A program made the translations under genes and the position numbers. Shown piece by piece: positions 1-8,020 of a stretch of DNA of 64,000 nt (position 1 is the first letter of the stretch; every line of letters begins with the position of its first letter). Below the pieces are notes generated by a model, which searched no databases, was not told the DNA's origin, and saw nothing but the letters and a program-made list of their open reading frames with translations. This DNA is from Oscillospiraceae bacterium (GTDB taxonomy: Bacteria > Bacillota > Clostridia > Oscillospirales > CAG-272): contig SVSR01000001.1 of assembly GCA_015064205.1 (NCBI GenBank), positions 155,143 through 219,142 of the forward strand, read 5' to 3'.

Positions 1-20
1 AAAACAAAGGATAAATATGG

Positions 21-26
21 TATAAT
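21..26 (+). promoter_or_regulatory. Possible -10 element for the SLH esterase gene
   Basis: A perfect TATAAT lies about 60 bases upstream of the first start codon. The matching -35 would fall at the extreme edge of the window (bases 1-6 or beyond) and is not convincing, so only the -10 is offered. Confidence 0.4.
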
Positions 27-85
27 ACTATTGTATAGATATGCATGGTATTTATATTATCCAAATTTGATCCGGGAGGAAAAAC

Positions 86-2383
86 ATGAAAAGAATTTTA
101 TCAACATTACTTGCTGTTTTGATGATAGCATCATCATTAACAGTATTTACATCCGTGGGTGCTCTGAGTACTGCACCTGAGTATAGCGAAGCTTTTAATG
201 CTATAGTTGTAGCGTCGGGCGCGACAATCGACAGTGCGGCAAAGATTACTGCACTTGCAGACCAGAATAAGGTTGACACTCTTTTAGTTATTGCAGAGGG
301 AAAGACAAGCCTTTCTTTAAAATTATCGGGCAAGGCTGCGGCTGCACTTGGCGCAAAGGGGATGAACGTAAAGGCAACACTTGTTGGCGGAAGCCTTGTA
401 CTTAATTCAAATTGCTTGAAGGAAATAGGAAGCAAGGCAAGCGTTGATTTTGAGCTTCTTATTGATGCTGCAGACGGCTTTAAAGTATCTTACAAATGCG
501 ACGGCGCTCCGATGGTATTTGAAAGCGTACCGATGGCTTACGGTATATCAAGCGATCCGGTATACAACATTGTCAGCTCTGACAAGGGCAATATAGGCTT
601 TTCGTATATTGAAGCACTTACATGGGGATATGCGGTTAAGGAGGATCTCACAGCTAAGCTTGCAACTGCTCCTGTTCCTGAATTTACGGATGTAAGCGCT
701 GATTTCTGGGGACGTGCGAATATTGAATATGCAACTTCAAAGGGTTACTTCAACGGAACGGGTAACGGAACATTTACACCTAACGGCGAAATGACCAGAG
801 GCATGGTAGTTACCGTTCTTTCACGTATAGACAGCGCTCCTGACAAGGAGATTACATATACATACACAGACGTAAACAAGAGCGCATGGTTTGCAAAGGG
901 TGTAAACTGGGCATATGAAAATGATATCGTAGACGGCGGAGATAAGTTCAGACCCGACGACTCGATAACAAGACTTGAACTTATGGATATGCTTTACAGA
1001 TATGCGCTTAAAATGGGTATTGCAGGCGATCTTGAAGGTAAGTATCTCAACTTCATGGATGCAGATATGATAACCGACGAGGGCGATAAAAAGGCGGCAC
1101 TTTACTGCACGAGCACCGGTATCGTTACAGGCTACGGTTCGGGCGTAACAGTAAGACTCAGACCTGAGCGTGGTGCAACCAGAACTGAAGTTGCAACTAT
1201 GATACAGAGATTCATGAAAAACGCAGTGCTTGGAGGCACAGTTATGGGTACAAGCGGAAAGTATGCTGACTTTATTACAGTCAGAAGCGATCTTAACAAT
1301 CTTTACAACAAGATGAAGGAAAACTCGGCGGTAAGAGTAACGTATCTCGGCGGTTCTGTAACCGTTGGCGCAGGCTCTACAAATGCTGAGCTGAATTCGT
1401 GGAGAGGCATTACTTATCAGTGGCTTCTTGATGCTTCACCCAAAGCAGCGGTTATACAGAATAATGTGGCTATGGGAGGCACAGGCTCACACCTTGGCGC
1501 TTTCAGAACACAGGTGGACGTAGTTGACCAAAAGCCTGATCTGTTATTCATCGAATTTGCGGTTAACGATTCTTATTGCGGCACACATTCTGCAGGAAAT
1601 GCCACACTTTACTATGAGCAGATAGTAAGACAGGTAAGAGAAGCGCTTCCCGAGTGCGAAATAATTGCAATCTACGTTACAGATACTTATGCATCGTCAC
1701 TTGCAGACGCGGCACTTGGCAGTGTAGCTAAGGCACATGAGGTTGTATGTGAAAAGTACGGTATCACATCTATCAACGTTGGCGGAGCACTCTGGCGTGA
1801 AATAAGAGAGACGGGCAAACAGTGGGGAGACTATGTTTCAGATGTAGTACATCCCGAAGATGCAGGTTACAGAATTTATGCAGACTGTATCATTGAATAC
1901 TTAGAAGAATATCTTACAGGAGCGCCTACGTATACATACTCCAATACAGAGGCTTACGGACTTCCTGCAGATTATGCAGACAAGAGAAATGAGACTATGA
2001 AGCTTGAGGTTATACAGTTAACAGATGAGTCTGTATTTGATAGCATTAAGGGCTTTGAGTTTAGCGATGGCATATCTACGTCAACAAAGCTTGAAGGTAC
2101 GATATATCCGGTTGAAGCGGACAACGAGTTTACTATAACCTTTGAGGGAACAGGACTTGACTTCTTTGGCTCTGTAAGTGCGGAATACACTTTTGAGTAT
2201 TCTATCGACGGCGGTGAATTCAAGGAAAAGAAGATGCTTAAGCATGATGCACCGTTTGCTTTTATAGACGGACTTGAGCCCGGAAAGCATACATTTACTT
2301 TCAGAAATAAGGGTAAAACCGGTAATGGTGACGTAAATTCCGGCATGACACTCAAAGCAATATTTGTTCATGGCCTGAAGTAA
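86..2383 (+). CDS. Secreted SLH-domain SGNH/GDSL esterase-like protein
   Basis: Large exported protein (765 aa) predicted to sit on the cell wall and hydrolyse an ester, most likely a carbohydrate O-acyl group. A signal peptide occupies residues 1-27. Residues about 30-190 form a domain I cannot assign. Three S-layer homology modules follow (about 197-378; FTDV..W, YTDV..W and a more diverged third), which normally bind pyruvylated wall polymer. The SGNH catalytic module starts near 415: YLGGSVT carries the nucleophile Ser424, FAVNDS gives Asn494-Asp495, and DVVHPE supplies the Asp586/His589 pair. Residues about 650-765 look like a beta-sandwich accessory domain. The start at 86 follows a strong GGGAGGA. 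The next gene encodes a paralogue with the same catalytic and C-terminal parts. The substrate is not deducible; acetylxylan-esterase-like activity is inference. Confidence 0.85.
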   Translation: MKRILSTLLAVLMIASSLTVFTSVGALSTAPEYSEAFNAIVVASGATIDSAAKITALADQNKVDTLLVIAEGKTSLSLKLSGKAAAALGAKGMNVKATLVGGSLVLNSNCLKEIGSKASVDFELLIDAADGFKVSYKCDGAPMVFESVPMAYGISSDPVYNIVSSDKGNIGFSYIEALTWGYAVKEDLTAKLATAPVPEFTDVSADFWGRANIEYATSKGYFNGTGNGTFTPNGEMTRGMVVTVLSRIDSAPDKEITYTYTDVNKSAWFAKGVNWAYENDIVDGGDKFRPDDSITRLELMDMLYRYALKMGIAGDLEGKYLNFMDADMITDEGDKKAALYCTSTGIVTGYGSGVTVRLRPERGATRTEVATMIQRFMKNAVLGGTVMGTSGKYADFITVRSDLNNLYNKMKENSAVRVTYLGGSVTVGAGSTNAELNSWRGITYQWLLDASPKAAVIQNNVAMGGTGSHLGAFRTQVDVVDQKPDLLFIEFAVNDSYCGTHSAGNATLYYEQIVRQVREALPECEIIAIYVTDTYASSLADAALGSVAKAHEVVCEKYGITSINVGGALWREIRETGKQWGDYVSDVVHPEDAGYRIYADCIIEYLEEYLTGAPTYTYSNTEAYGLPADYADKRNETMKLEVIQLTDESVFDSIKGFEFSDGISTSTKLEGTIYPVEADNEFTITFEGTGLDFFGSVSAEYTFEYSIDGGEFKEKKMLKHDAPFAFIDGLEPGKHTFTFRNKGKTGNGDVNSGMTLKAIFVHGLK

Positions 2384-2397
2384 TGTTCAGACTATAT

Positions 2398-2436
2398 AAC
2401 AGGCGCACATAAGTGCGCCTGTTTGTTTATTTTTTA
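2398..2436 (+). terminator. Intrinsic terminator after the SLH esterase
   Basis: AACAGGCGCAC and GTGCGCCTGTT form an 11-bp stem with a short loop, followed by TTGTTTATTTTTT. It separates the two esterase genes into two transcripts. Confidence 0.85.
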
Positions 2437-2482
2437 CAATGTATATTGAATTTTTTCGTAAACTTTCACATGTAAAATATGG

Positions 2483-2511
2483 TTGAATAAATTCTATGTT
2501 TATGATATAAT
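2483..2511 (+). promoter_or_regulatory. Sigma-A-type promoter of the dockerin esterase
   Basis: TTGAAT and TATAAT are separated by 17 bases and lie about 50 bases upstream of the start codon, downstream of the preceding terminator. Confidence 0.65.
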
Positions 2512-2563
2512 ATATCTACATTTCGCAATATCGAAAATATAAAATATATTAGGAGAAATAACT

Positions 2564-3997
2564 ATGAAAAAAGTATTGGCATTATTCCTTGCAGTGCTTT
2601 TTGTTATGGCGCCCTTGGCTGTATCCGCAGAAAGCGTATACGGCGACGTAGATGAAAACGGCGCTGTAAATTCTGTTGACGTTATAAAGCTTGCAAGACA
2701 TCTCGCAGGATGGGGAGGTTATGAAAGTGTTAATGAAACTTTCGCCGATGTAAACGGTGACAGTGCGCTCACACCTTTAGACAACATTGTTCTTTCGAGA
2801 CACTGGGCAGGCTGGAGCGCTTATGGAATACTTCCTTTTACAGGAGAAATTGTACAGAAAGAAATCATTGATGAAAATATCACAGTAAGAAGTGATCTGA
2901 GCAACGTTTATAACAAGCTTACTTCAGACGAAGAAGTTGTTGTAACATATCTCGGCGGTTCTGTAACGTACGGTTTCGGAACAAACACACCCGAACAGAC
3001 ATCTTGGAGAGCACTTACATACAAGTGGCTTACAGATAACTTCCCGGATGCAAACCTCAAGCAGAACAACGTAGCTATCGGAGGTACAGGCTCGCACCTC
3101 GGTGCTTTCAGAACACAGCTTGACGTTATTGATAAGAACACAGACCTTCTTTTCGTTGAATTCTGTGTAAACGACAGCTATTGCGGTACTGCCAAGGCAG
3201 GCCTTGCAACTCTCTTCTACGAGCAGATAATCCGTCAGGTAAGAGAAGAGCTTCCCGACTGCCAGGTAATCGCAGTATTTACAAGAGATATTTACAGTGT
3301 TGCTACTCACGGCAAGACCTCTATCGCCAGAATGCACGATGCAGTATGCGAAAGATACGGTATAACATCCATTGACGTTGGACATGAGCTTTCTCAGGCG
3401 TTGAATTACAGCAGCGCTGACTGGGATCTGTATTTTGATAACGATGACGTTGTGCATCCTGCTGACGGTGGATACAAGGTATATGCAGACCTTATCATCA
3501 AGTATCTTGACAAGTACCTTGCAGATGATGATGTTGTTGCAGAATACACAAGCGAAATTGTAGAATACGCAATGCCTGAAGGTTACTCAGATGCCAGAAA
3601 TGCAACTACAAAGCTTGAAACAGTACAGCTTGATTCAACAAGCGTACTTTACAGCTCAAAGGGAATTGGCGTAAATTCTACCGCTAAGTATCAGGCGTCT
3701 AATCTTACCGGTTATATTTATCCGACTGCGGCTGATAATGAAGTAGTATTCAAGTTTACGGGAACTGCAGTTGATATACTTGCAAGTTCACAGTATATTG
3801 AGTATTCAATCGACGGCGGCAAGCCTGTTACAAAGAAGTTCAATGCAGACGTTGACCCGAACCCGCCGTTCTATCTTGTTGACGGTCTTGAACCTACAGA
3901 ACACACTCTTAAGATCAAGTTCTTAGGTTCAAACGGAACAGGCGACGTATCGAGCAGTAATATGATCAGAGCATTCTTTGTAAGAGGAATTAAGTAA
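2564..3997 (+). CDS. Secreted dockerin-bearing SGNH/GDSL esterase-like protein
   Basis: Exported protein (477 aa) with a signal peptide (1-22, cleavage after AVSA), then a type I dockerin at about 25-85. The dockerin has two calcium-binding repeats beginning DVDENGAVNSVDV and DVNGDSALTPLDN, each ending in an ARH/SRH-AGW helix. Dockerins plug enzymes into cohesin scaffolds, so this protein is probably a cellulosome-like component. The SGNH module follows: Ser133 in YLGGSVT, Asn203-Asp204 in CVNDS, and Asp295/His298 in DVVHP. A C-terminal beta-rich domain (about 370-477) matches that of the neighbouring SLH protein. The start is preceded by AGGAGA. The catalytic part is clearly homologous to the upstream gene, so the pair probably arose by duplication followed by a swap of the attachment domain. 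No cohesin or scaffoldin is in this window. Confidence 0.87.
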   Translation: MKKVLALFLAVLFVMAPLAVSAESVYGDVDENGAVNSVDVIKLARHLAGWGGYESVNETFADVNGDSALTPLDNIVLSRHWAGWSAYGILPFTGEIVQKEIIDENITVRSDLSNVYNKLTSDEEVVVTYLGGSVTYGFGTNTPEQTSWRALTYKWLTDNFPDANLKQNNVAIGGTGSHLGAFRTQLDVIDKNTDLLFVEFCVNDSYCGTAKAGLATLFYEQIIRQVREELPDCQVIAVFTRDIYSVATHGKTSIARMHDAVCERYGITSIDVGHELSQALNYSSADWDLYFDNDDVVHPADGGYKVYADLIIKYLDKYLADDDVVAEYTSEIVEYAMPEGYSDARNATTKLETVQLDSTSVLYSSKGIGVNSTAKYQASNLTGYIYPTAADNEVVFKFTGTAVDILASSQYIEYSIDGGKPVTKKFNADVDPNPPFYLVDGLEPTEHTLKIKFLGSNGTGDVSSSNMIRAFFVRGIK

Positions 3998-4009
3998 TAA
4001 CTTATCACT

Positions 4010-4038
4010 AAAAGGCACTCCGAAAGGAGTGCCTTTTG
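4010..4038 (+). terminator. Intrinsic terminator after the dockerin esterase
   Basis: AAAAGGCACTCC-GAAA-GGAGTGCCTTTT: a 12-bp perfect stem with a GAAA tetraloop and a short T run. Confidence 0.85.
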
Positions 4039-4095
4039 TCATAGCCTTGATCATTTACTCATAAAGATTAAGTAAAGGATTAAGGGTGTGGTAAA

Positions 4096-5640
4096 ATGAA
4101 AACAAGTGCAAGAGAGATATTCACGGGCGGAATAATACTGAGTTTGACGGCGCTTATTATGAGAAGCGTATCGGTTGCGTTCAATGTTTACGTATCGGGT
4201 AAGATCGGTGCGGCGGGAATGGGACTTCTTACGCTGATAATGAGCGTGTATTCCTTAGCAGTGACTTTTGCCGTATCGGGTATTTCCCTTGCCAGTACAA
4301 GATTGACCGCAGAAGCGATCGGCTCAGGAAGAAAAGAGGACGTGCGATCGGCTATGAGACGCTGCCTTATATATTCGTTTATTTTCGGCAGCGCTACGTT
4401 TATCGCTTTGTTTTTTGCGTCAGACTTTATCGCTGCATGCTGGCTTGACGATATGCGATGCAGCCGACCTATAAAGCTTTTTGCAATAAGTATGCCGTTT
4501 ATATCGATGTCGTCTGCTATGCAAGGGTATTTTACGGCATTAAGGAGAGTTAACAAAAGTGCGTCAGCGCAGTTCTTTGAGCAACTTATAAGGATTTTCG
4601 CAACAACGACTCTGCTTACTTTGATAGCGCCCAAAGGTATTGAATACGCGTGTATTGCCGTCATATGCGGCGGCACGGTTTCGGAAATAATGTCATTTAT
4701 TTATACCTTTGTTATGTATAAATACGATTTGTCGAAAAACTTCAGAAAGGTAAGTGGGGTATCTGCAGGACTTACAAAAAAGATGTGCCGTATAGCAATG
4801 CCGGTTGCCTTTTCAGCTTATATTCGTACCGGACTTGTGACTCTTGAGCATATGCTAATACCTTACGGACTGAAAAAATACGGGGCAACGTCTGATAGAA
4901 GCCTTGAAACATACGGTGTTCTGCAGGGAATGGTACTTCCGATAATACTGTTTCCGACAGCGTTTCTCTCTTCGTTCAATCTTTTGCTCGTCCCGGAGCT
5001 TGCCGCGGCGTCGGCAAAAGGTGAGAAGCGGCATATAAACTATATCGGCGAGCGATTTTTGCGCTTTACTATGATGTTTGCCGTTGGGGTTGCAGGTATT
5101 ATGATGTGTTTTTCGCATGAGATAGGATACGTCATATATAAAAACCATGAGGCCTGCGATTTTATTAAAACGGTAGCGCCTCTTATACCTATAATGTATC
5201 TTGACAGCGCTGTGGATACCATGCTTAAAGGACTTGACGAGCAGCTGTTTAACATGAGGATCAACATTATCGACGCCGCAGTAAGCGCCGCGCTCGTTTA
5301 CTTTCTATGTCCCAAAATCGGTATAATGGGATATATTATCACGATATTTGCAAGCGAGATATTTAATCTCTCATGCAGCATGGTCAGGCTTATGAACGTG
5401 ACGGGATTAAATATCAGGGTAATGTCGTTTGTTATAAAACCTCTTGCATGCGTTTTTGCATCGTGTACTTTTGTAAAGTTCATGCTTGACGCGGCGCGTG
5501 CCATTGCTTGTTCATATCTGTCTTTGTTTGTACACCTCTTTCTTGCTCTTTTGTTCTACGTTTTGTTCCTTTTGCTTACATATACTCTTGACAGCGACGA
5601 CAGAGCATTCATAAAACGGCTTTTTAAATCGGGAAAATAA
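4096..5640 (+). CDS. Polysaccharide/lipid II flippase family protein, SpoVB-like
   Basis: Integral membrane protein (514 aa) of the MOP flippase superfamily, close to the SpoVB/MurJ-type polysaccharide exporters of spore formers. About 12-14 hydrophobic segments are spread along the whole length. The N-terminus (GGIILSLTALIMRSVSVAFNV) and the internal segment FPTAFLSSFNLLLVPELAAA resemble SpoVB. Such proteins move lipid-linked wall precursors across the membrane, in spores for cortex synthesis. The start is ATG 4096 with a weak GGGTGTGG-like ribosome site. It stands alone between a terminator and the promoter of the next gene. Whether it acts in sporulation, vegetative wall synthesis or export of another glycan cannot be told from sequence alone; the presence of spoVA genes at 29.5-31.3 kb makes a sporulation role plausible. 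Confidence 0.75.
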   Translation: MKTSAREIFTGGIILSLTALIMRSVSVAFNVYVSGKIGAAGMGLLTLIMSVYSLAVTFAVSGISLASTRLTAEAIGSGRKEDVRSAMRRCLIYSFIFGSATFIALFFASDFIAACWLDDMRCSRPIKLFAISMPFISMSSAMQGYFTALRRVNKSASAQFFEQLIRIFATTTLLTLIAPKGIEYACIAVICGGTVSEIMSFIYTFVMYKYDLSKNFRKVSGVSAGLTKKMCRIAMPVAFSAYIRTGLVTLEHMLIPYGLKKYGATSDRSLETYGVLQGMVLPIILFPTAFLSSFNLLLVPELAAASAKGEKRHINYIGERFLRFTMMFAVGVAGIMMCFSHEIGYVIYKNHEACDFIKTVAPLIPIMYLDSAVDTMLKGLDEQLFNMRINIIDAAVSAALVYFLCPKIGIMGYIITIFASEIFNLSCSMVRLMNVTGLNIRVMSFVIKPLACVFASCTFVKFMLDAARAIACSYLSLFVHLFLALLFYVLFLLLTYTLDSDDRAFIKRLFKSGK

Positions 5641-5649
5641 AGAAAACTG

Positions 5650-5678
5650 TTTACAAAGATTATCTTTGGATATATAAT
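5650..5678 (+). promoter_or_regulatory. Sigma-A-type promoter of the M29 aminopeptidase
   Basis: TTTACA and TATAAT with 17-base spacing, about 30 bases upstream of a GGAGGT ribosome site. Confidence 0.7.
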
Positions 5679-5708
5679 ATTAAAAGATAGTATCGGAGGT
5701 TTAATTAT

Positions 5709-6932
5709 ATGAAGAAAACAAAACTCAGAGAATACGCAAAGCTTATAGCAAGAGTCGGCGGCGGTATTGTACGCGGTGACGATGTTATAATCCGTGCTGA
5801 GCTTGACCAGCCTGAATTTGTCGTAATGCTTTGTGAAGAGTGCTATAAGGCGGGAGCAAAAAAGGTTGAAATAGATTGGATGCATCAGCCGCTTACAAAA
5901 CTTCACGTGCGACACAGAAGTGTGAAGGTGTTGTCAACCGTTGAAAAATGGGAGACCGAAAAGCTTGAATACCGTGTTCAGACTCTGCCCGTTATGATTT
6001 ATCTTTTGAGTGAAGATCCCGACGGACTTCGCGGTATAAACAGAGAAAAGCAGGCTAAGGGCGAGCAGGCTAGATACAAAGTCATAAAGCCGTACCGTGA
6101 CCGTATGGAAAACAGATATAAGTGGTGTATTGCGGCAGTCCCCGGTAAAAAGTGGGCAAAAAAGGTGTTTCCTGAGCTTACTGTCAGCCGTGCTGTTGAA
6201 AAGCTTTGGGAAGCTATACTTTACACATCCCGTGCAGATACAGATCCAACAGAAGCTTGGCGCGAACATAATGCTGACCTTGCAAAGAGATGCGAATATC
6301 TTAACTCGAAAAAACTCCGCACACTCGTTTATAAATCGTCAAACGGTACGGACTTAAGAGTCGGACTTATACCCGAGGCCAAGTTTATGGGCGGTGGTGA
6401 ATATACGCTGTCGGGCGAATTTTTTAATGCGAATATCCCCAGCGAGGAAGTGTTTGTAACGCCGAAGCGCGGCGAGGCAGAAGGAATAGTGTATTCAACA
6501 AAGCCGCTTTCCTATAAGGGTGAGCTTATAGAGGACTTTTACGTAAAGTTTGAGGGCGGCAAGGCCGTTGAAGTAAAGGCTGAAAAAAACGAGGAACTTT
6601 TAAAGAAGCTTATAGGCATGGACGAGGGAGCGGCGTATCTCGGCGAGTGCGCACTCGTGCCGTACGATTCACCTATAAGAAACTCGGGCATACTTTTCTA
6701 TAACACGCTCTTTGATGAAAATGCTGCGTGCCACCTTGCTTTGGGCGAAGGCTTTTCAAACTGCATTGTTGACTATGACAAGTACACACTTGAAGAATGC
6801 AGAAAGCTCGGTGTAAACGACTCCATGATACACGAGGACTTCATGATAGGAAGCGAAGATCTCGATATTGTCGGCATTTGCGAAGACGGCAGCGAAATAC
6901 AAGTATTTAAAAACGGAAACTGGGCGTTTTAA
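5709..6932 (+). CDS. M29-family aminopeptidase (AmpS/PepS type)
   Basis: Cytoplasmic metallo-aminopeptidase (407 aa, normal for the family) that removes N-terminal residues from peptides. The N-terminal half (LREYAKLIARVGGGIVRGDDVIIRA) and the C-terminal metal-site region fit M29: GGGEYTLSGEFFNANIPSEEVF, DEGAAYLGECALVP with conserved acidic residues, the Leu-rich FYNTLFDENAACHLALG with the metal-binding histidine, and NDSMIHEDFMIGSEDLDI near the end. M29 enzymes use two divalent metals held by Glu, His and Asp. The start is preceded by a strong GGAGGT. It is a single-gene transcription unit with its own promoter and a terminator shared with the converging gene. Confidence 0.9.
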   Translation: MKKTKLREYAKLIARVGGGIVRGDDVIIRAELDQPEFVVMLCEECYKAGAKKVEIDWMHQPLTKLHVRHRSVKVLSTVEKWETEKLEYRVQTLPVMIYLLSEDPDGLRGINREKQAKGEQARYKVIKPYRDRMENRYKWCIAAVPGKKWAKKVFPELTVSRAVEKLWEAILYTSRADTDPTEAWREHNADLAKRCEYLNSKKLRTLVYKSSNGTDLRVGLIPEAKFMGGGEYTLSGEFFNANIPSEEVFVTPKRGEAEGIVYSTKPLSYKGELIEDFYVKFEGGKAVEVKAEKNEELLKKLIGMDEGAAYLGECALVPYDSPIRNSGILFYNTLFDENAACHLALGEGFSNCIVDYDKYTLEECRKLGVNDSMIHEDFMIGSEDLDIVGICEDGSEIQVFKNGNWAF

Positions 6933-6937
6933 TGAAA

Positions 6938-6976
6938 TAAACCCGGGTCACTGTATGTGACCCGGGATTTTTTTAT
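6938..6976. terminator. Bidirectional intrinsic terminator
   Basis: AACCCGGGTCAC and GTGACCCGGG pair around a TGTAT loop; T-rich flanks lie on both sides. It serves the M29 gene (+) and the converging aldolase gene (-). Confidence 0.8.
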
Positions 6977-8014
6977 TTATACAAGTTTTCTTATATCTTC
7001 AAGCAGAGCGTCAACACTGTCTTCTTTTGTTGCCCAGCTTGTACAGATTCGCACTGCGCTGTGAGTGTCATCTACACGACACCAGTAGCAGAATGAATAT
7101 TTCTCTGAAAGCTTTTGCAAAACTTCATCCTTGAATATCGGGAACTGCTGATTTGTGGGGGAGTCGAAAAGGACGTTTACACCCATGTCTTTGAGCGCAT
7201 ACTTGATTTTCAGCGCAAGGCGCATTGCGTGCTCTGATATTTCAAAATAAAGTCCGTCTTCAAAAAGAGTTTCAAACTGTATTCCGAGAAGTCTGCCCTT
7301 GGCAAGCATGCCGCCGTGGCGCTTTATCATGTATCTGAAGTTTTCGCAAAGCTTCTTGTTTGAAAACACCACCGCTTCACCGAAAAGCGCGCCGACCTTA
7401 GTACCGCCGATATAAAATACGTCAGATAGTCTTGCAAGGTCAGGAAGAAAAACGTCATTGTTTTCCGCTTTCAGACCGTAGCCGCAACGTGCGCCGTCGA
7501 TAAACAGACGAAGCTTGCAATTGTCGCAAGCCTCTCTTATCGCTTCAAGCTCACTTTTTGAATATAGTGTTCCGTTTTCGGTAGGCTGTGATATGTATAC
7601 CAGAGCCGGTTTTACCATATGCTCAAAAGAGGAGTCGTTTATGTGCGCGCTATATGCATTTTCTATCTGGCTTGCCGTAATCTTGCCGTCTTCGCTTGCA
7701 AGCGGCAGTACCTTATGTCCTGTGGCCTCAATTGCACCTGTTTCGTGCACGTTTATGTGCCCGCTGACGGCAGAAAGCACGCCCTCGTAAGGCCTGAGCA
7801 GAGATGCGATAACCGTTGCATTTGTCTGTGTTCCTCCAACGAGAAACTGAACGTAAGCGTCAGGCGCTCCGCAAGCTTTTTTTATAAGCTCACGTGCTCT
7901 TTCGCAGTGATCGTCCACGCCATACCCTGCAGTCTGTTCAAAATTAGTTTCAATAAGCTTTTCGAGAATTTTCGGGTGGGCACCCTCGAGATAATCCGAT
8001 TCAAAACGCAGCAT
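6977..8014 (-). CDS. ltaE: Low-specificity L-threonine aldolase
   Basis: PLP-dependent enzyme (345 aa) of the beta-eliminating lyase/aldolase group that splits L-threonine or L-allo-threonine to glycine and acetaldehyde. Visible hallmarks are the N-terminal FESDYLEGAHPKILEKL, FLVGGTQTNATV (cofactor phosphate region), INVHETGAIEATGHKVL, LFIDGARCGYGL (Asp that holds the pyridine nitrogen) and YIGGTKVGALFGEAVVF with the Schiff-base Lys. The length is usual. The start lies 6 bases after the stop of the upstream AMP-dependent ligase, so the two are co-transcribed. A functional link between a fatty acyl-CoA-type ligase and an aldolase is not obvious. Confidence 0.88.
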   Translation of the reverse strand: MLRFESDYLEGAHPKILEKLIETNFEQTAGYGVDDHCERARELIKKACGAPDAYVQFLVGGTQTNATVIASLLRPYEGVLSAVSGHINVHETGAIEATGHKVLPLASEDGKITASQIENAYSAHINDSSFEHMVKPALVYISQPTENGTLYSKSELEAIREACDNCKLRLFIDGARCGYGLKAENNDVFLPDLARLSDVFYIGGTKVGALFGEAVVFSNKKLCENFRYMIKRHGGMLAKGRLLGIQFETLFEDGLYFEISEHAMRLALKIKYALKDMGVNVLFDSPTNQQFPIFKDEVLQKLSEKYSFCYWCRVDDTHSAVRICTSWATKEDSVDALLEDIRKLV

Positions 8015-8020
8015 ATCCGT

